From assembly GCA_937890595.1 (NCBI GenBank), contig CALADM010000007.1, positions 1-64,000 on the forward strand: a DNA stretch of 64,000 nt, read 5' to 3'. Numbering within the stretch: position 1 is the first letter of the stretch; each line of letters begins with the position of its first letter. Shown piece after piece: positions 62,055-64,000 of this stretch. Made by a program: the position numbers and the translations under genes. The stretch comes from CAJMNU01 sp905214855. GTDB lineage: Bacteria > Bacillota > Clostridia > Lachnospirales > Lachnospiraceae. Below the pieces are notes generated by a model. The model was not told the DNA's origin and did no database searches. It saw only the letters and a list, made by a program, of their open reading frames with translations.

Positions 62055-63050
62055 ATGTCACAGGAATTAACGGAACTTGAATTTCCTCAACAGAATTTTC
62101 AACAAAAGACTTCCTATACAGAGGGCTACCATTATTACATTTATGATACAGAATATCATGCAGGACGACGTGAACAGGCGAATCTTATGTATGATGTGTT
62201 TCAGGCATTATCTGAAAAATATCCCCAAAAGGCTGCTGATATGGCATTGGTATGCACATCTGTTTCAAAAAAAAGTGATGTATTATCTCCAGGAACACAT
62301 CATTCTAATCCTTCGTACTTTAGAATGTGCAGGGAATACACGATATTAGGGACAGAGTATCTTGTTGGAGCTAGTTATGGATTGGATGCCAAGATTGCTG
62401 AAATATATAAAATGATTGAGTGTTGTGGTGAAGATAGGGAAATTTTCAGATTGGATGGATACGAGCCAAAGAGCAAGAAGTCTGATATAGTTGATGAAAA
62501 AGAGAAGAGCAAGAAGTCTGATATAGTTGATGAAAAAGAGAAGAGTGAGAAGTCTGACATAGTTGATAAAGAAGAGAAGAGTGAGGCGTTTGATACGGCT
62601 GATATGGATGAGAAAAATGAAGAAATTCAGGAAAAGACTTCTGTAGATGCGTTTGTCTATGAATTATGGGGAGTAAGGCATACGGCAGACAAACTTTCCA
62701 CTCTGATGCATGATGTATTTGATTTTATTGCAGATAAATATGCGGATAAGATACCAGACATCGCAAAAGATGATTTGATTACTTTTGTGGCATACAAAAG
62801 AGCAGTGGACAATCAGGAAATCTCAAGGAGCAAACGGAGTTATTTTAGGGCTAAGAAGGAACATGATGTTCAGGGAGAGGCGTACTATGTAAGCACAAGT
62901 TATAATCGCCAGCAGGGAATAGGACAGCTCAAGAAGATGCTGGAGAAATGTGAAGAAGATGATAATTCTTTGAAAATCATTTCTTATCCGCAAAAAGTGG
63001 TACATGGAAGAAGAAAAAGAAAGGCAGGTCTGGAAGAACTGCTTGGATGA
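62055..63050 (+). CDS. hypothetical protein with an internal domain duplication
   Basis: The 331-residue protein contains two copies of a domain that I do not recognise, at about residues 28-138 and 200-320. Both share an opening like LMYDVFQALSEKYPQKAADMA / LMHDVFDFIADKYADKIPDIA and a later SYFR...G..Y.V..SY segment (TEYLVGASYGLD / EAYYVSTSYNRQ). A linker of tandem charged repeats separates them. No signal peptide or membrane segment, so it is cytoplasmic. RBS is GAGGAG. It ends 17 bases before a PD-(D/E)XK-type gene and probably works with it. Confidence 0.7.
   Translation: MSQELTELEFPQQNFQQKTSYTEGYHYYIYDTEYHAGRREQANLMYDVFQALSEKYPQKAADMALVCTSVSKKSDVLSPGTHHSNPSYFRMCREYTILGTEYLVGASYGLDAKIAEIYKMIECCGEDREIFRLDGYEPKSKKSDIVDEKEKSKKSDIVDEKEKSEKSDIVDKEEKSEAFDTADMDEKNEEIQEKTSVDAFVYELWGVRHTADKLSTLMHDVFDFIADKYADKIPDIAKDDLITFVAYKRAVDNQEISRSKRSYFRAKKEHDVQGEAYYVSTSYNRQQGIGQLKKMLEKCEEDDNSLKIISYPQKVVHGRRKRKAGLEELLG
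62469..62576 (+). repeat. three tandem 36-bp in-frame repeats
   Basis: Three 36-bp units, starting 62469, 62505 and 62541, encode KSKKSDIVDEKE-type 12-residue repeats; the first two are identical in DNA, and a degenerate fourth follows. They form the linker between the duplicated domains and could vary in copy number. Confidence 0.88.
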
Positions 63051-63067
63051 AAGGGGATGTGAGACAT

Positions 63068-64000
63068 ATGACGATTGAACAGGCAGAAGCCTTGATCGCA
63101 AGCCAATCTTTTCAGGAATTGAAATATTTTCAGGAGAAAAGCAATGTTTTTACTATAGTAGGACAGACACATACTGAGCATTGGCATAGTTCATTTATAA
63201 AGTGGCTTTTAGAGCCTAATTCAAGTTTATATTTAGGTCATTATCCCCTTGTAAGGTTGCTGACACTTTATATGATTAAAAATGAAAATGCTGATTTATC
63301 ATTGAAACAGGTTTTTGACATGAATTTGGATAATGTCAGATTTCAGACAGAAAAGACATTTATGACTTCGGACAAGAAAAAAAGATCTATTGATGTCTAT
63401 GGAGAGAGTGATGAGCTTATTCTGGTCATTGAAAATAAGGTCAAAGCACGGGAAAATATGAATGGTACTCAAATCGGGCAGACTCAGGATTATCATGATT
63501 ATGTGAAAGCAAATGCCAAGAAAGGGCAAAAAATAATATGTTTATTTATCACTCCAGATCCGAAACAAAAACCATATGATAAAAGTTATACTCAGATCAC
63601 ATATCAGGAATTTTATGATTATGTGATCGCAAAATGTATAGAACATCCTCAGCTTGGTCAAGAGGGAAGATATCTTCTGGAACAGTATGCAAATAATCTG
63701 AGAGAACCTGTGCATGGTTCGCCTATGGCATTGGTAAACATTGGATTGTGTAAACGAATATATGATGAATATAAGGAACAGTTAGATGAGATTTTTATTG
63801 ATGTAGAATCAAGTAATGATTTTAAAAATGATAGCAGACTGACCTGTGTTGTGTATTGCCATTATCAAAATGTTTTTGATGAAATTTATCTGTCTTTGGA
63901 TGAAAAGCATTATGGACGGACTCCAAGATCGGTAATAAAAAGAAAAGTGGTGAGTTTTACTGATCTATATCAAGCTGGGAAACTTAACGATGGTACACAG
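63068..64000 (+). CDS. PD-(D/E)XK nuclease-fold protein, 3' end beyond window
   Basis: The frame encodes at least 311 residues without a stop. The N-terminus has ETHS-like TEHWHSSFIKWLLEPNSS (about 36-53), followed by the nuclease core SIDVYGESDELILVIENKVK with Asp109 and the Glu122-x-Lys124 pair, then QTQDYHDYV. This pattern fits the PDDEXK_4 type, whose members are often uncharacterised or near defence and mobile genes. AAGGGGA lies 10 bases before the ATG at 63068. It is coupled closely to the duplicated-domain protein upstream. Its C-terminal part is outside the window. Confidence 0.8.
   Translation, partial: MTIEQAEALIASQSFQELKYFQEKSNVFTIVGQTHTEHWHSSFIKWLLEPNSSLYLGHYPLVRLLTLYMIKNENADLSLKQVFDMNLDNVRFQTEKTFMTSDKKKRSIDVYGESDELILVIENKVKARENMNGTQIGQTQDYHDYVKANAKKGQKIICLFITPDPKQKPYDKSYTQITYQEFYDYVIAKCIEHPQLGQEGRYLLEQYANNLREPVHGSPMALVNIGLCKRIYDEYKEQLDEIFIDVESSNDFKNDSRLTCVVYCHYQNVFDEIYLSLDEKHYGRTPRSVIKRKVVSFTDLYQAGKLNDGTQ

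Overview
The window is 64 kb of a low-GC Gram-positive chromosome. Gene content and order (spc/alpha ribosomal operon with adk, map, a KOW protein and infA; ecfA1-ecfA2-ecfT-truA-rplM-rpsI; ATP-type PEP carboxykinase; EFR1-type flavodoxin-ferredoxin; TetM-like GTPase carrying a NYN domain; choline-binding-type wall repeats) point to an anaerobic gut member of the Lachnospiraceae (Clostridia). This placement is inference from gene content; no rRNA gene is present.

Region 1 (1-14.9 kb) is the distal part of the spc operon and the alpha operon: end of L6, L18, S5, L30, L15, SecY, Adk, Map, a KOW protein and IF-1, then L36, S13, S11, S4, RpoA and L17. The two halves are separated by an AT-rich 6-kb island (about 5.2-11.2 kb). 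The island holds two XRE-TPR (RRNPP-like) regulators, the second broken by an in-frame TGA; a convergent 62-residue secreted peptide; a 48-bp near-palindrome at divergent promoter-like sequences; a structured leader with a 55-codon ORF; and a 937-residue secreted CAP-domain protein with wall-binding repeats. Rpm J onward restarts from its own promoter. The island looks like a peptide-signalling module with a surface effector.

Region 2 (14.9-25.3 kb): two tandem secreted wall-binding proteins, a TetR regulator divergent from a DegV lipid-binding protein, the ECF vitamin-transporter energizing module, TruA with a long C-terminal extension, L13/S9 behind a consensus promoter and likely L13 leader, and an HD-domain phosphohydrolase.

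Region 3 (25.3-35.9 kb): the pstSCAB-phoU phosphate operon behind PhoP-box-like repeats; a TetM-like translational GTPase fused to a YacP/Rae1-like NYN nuclease domain and overlapping a GreA-family factor; then lysA and an OGG-type DNA glycosylase on the minus strand.

Region 4 (36-54.9 kb): beta-mannosidase (GH2) and GH43 enzymes, a HAD hydrolase, a five-gene oligopeptide/dipeptide-type ABC transporter, two metallophosphoesterases, then a likely operon of a membrane-anchored DxDxDG-loop protein, a DUF3160 lipoprotein, a CapA-like phosphoesterase and a GH3 glycosidase, preceded by a promoter and attenuator-like hairpin.

Region 5 (54.9-64 kb): a sensor protein with only half an EAL domain (an internal-deletion product), pckA, an EFR1-type ferredoxin, two tandem cardiolipin synthases, and a two-gene unit of an internally duplicated protein of unknown function and a PD-(D/E)XK nuclease-fold protein that runs off the end. 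The best candidates for undescribed biology are the peptide-regulator island, the TetM-like/NYN fusion and the last two-gene unit. No tRNA, rRNA, CRISPR array, transposase or integrase was seen.
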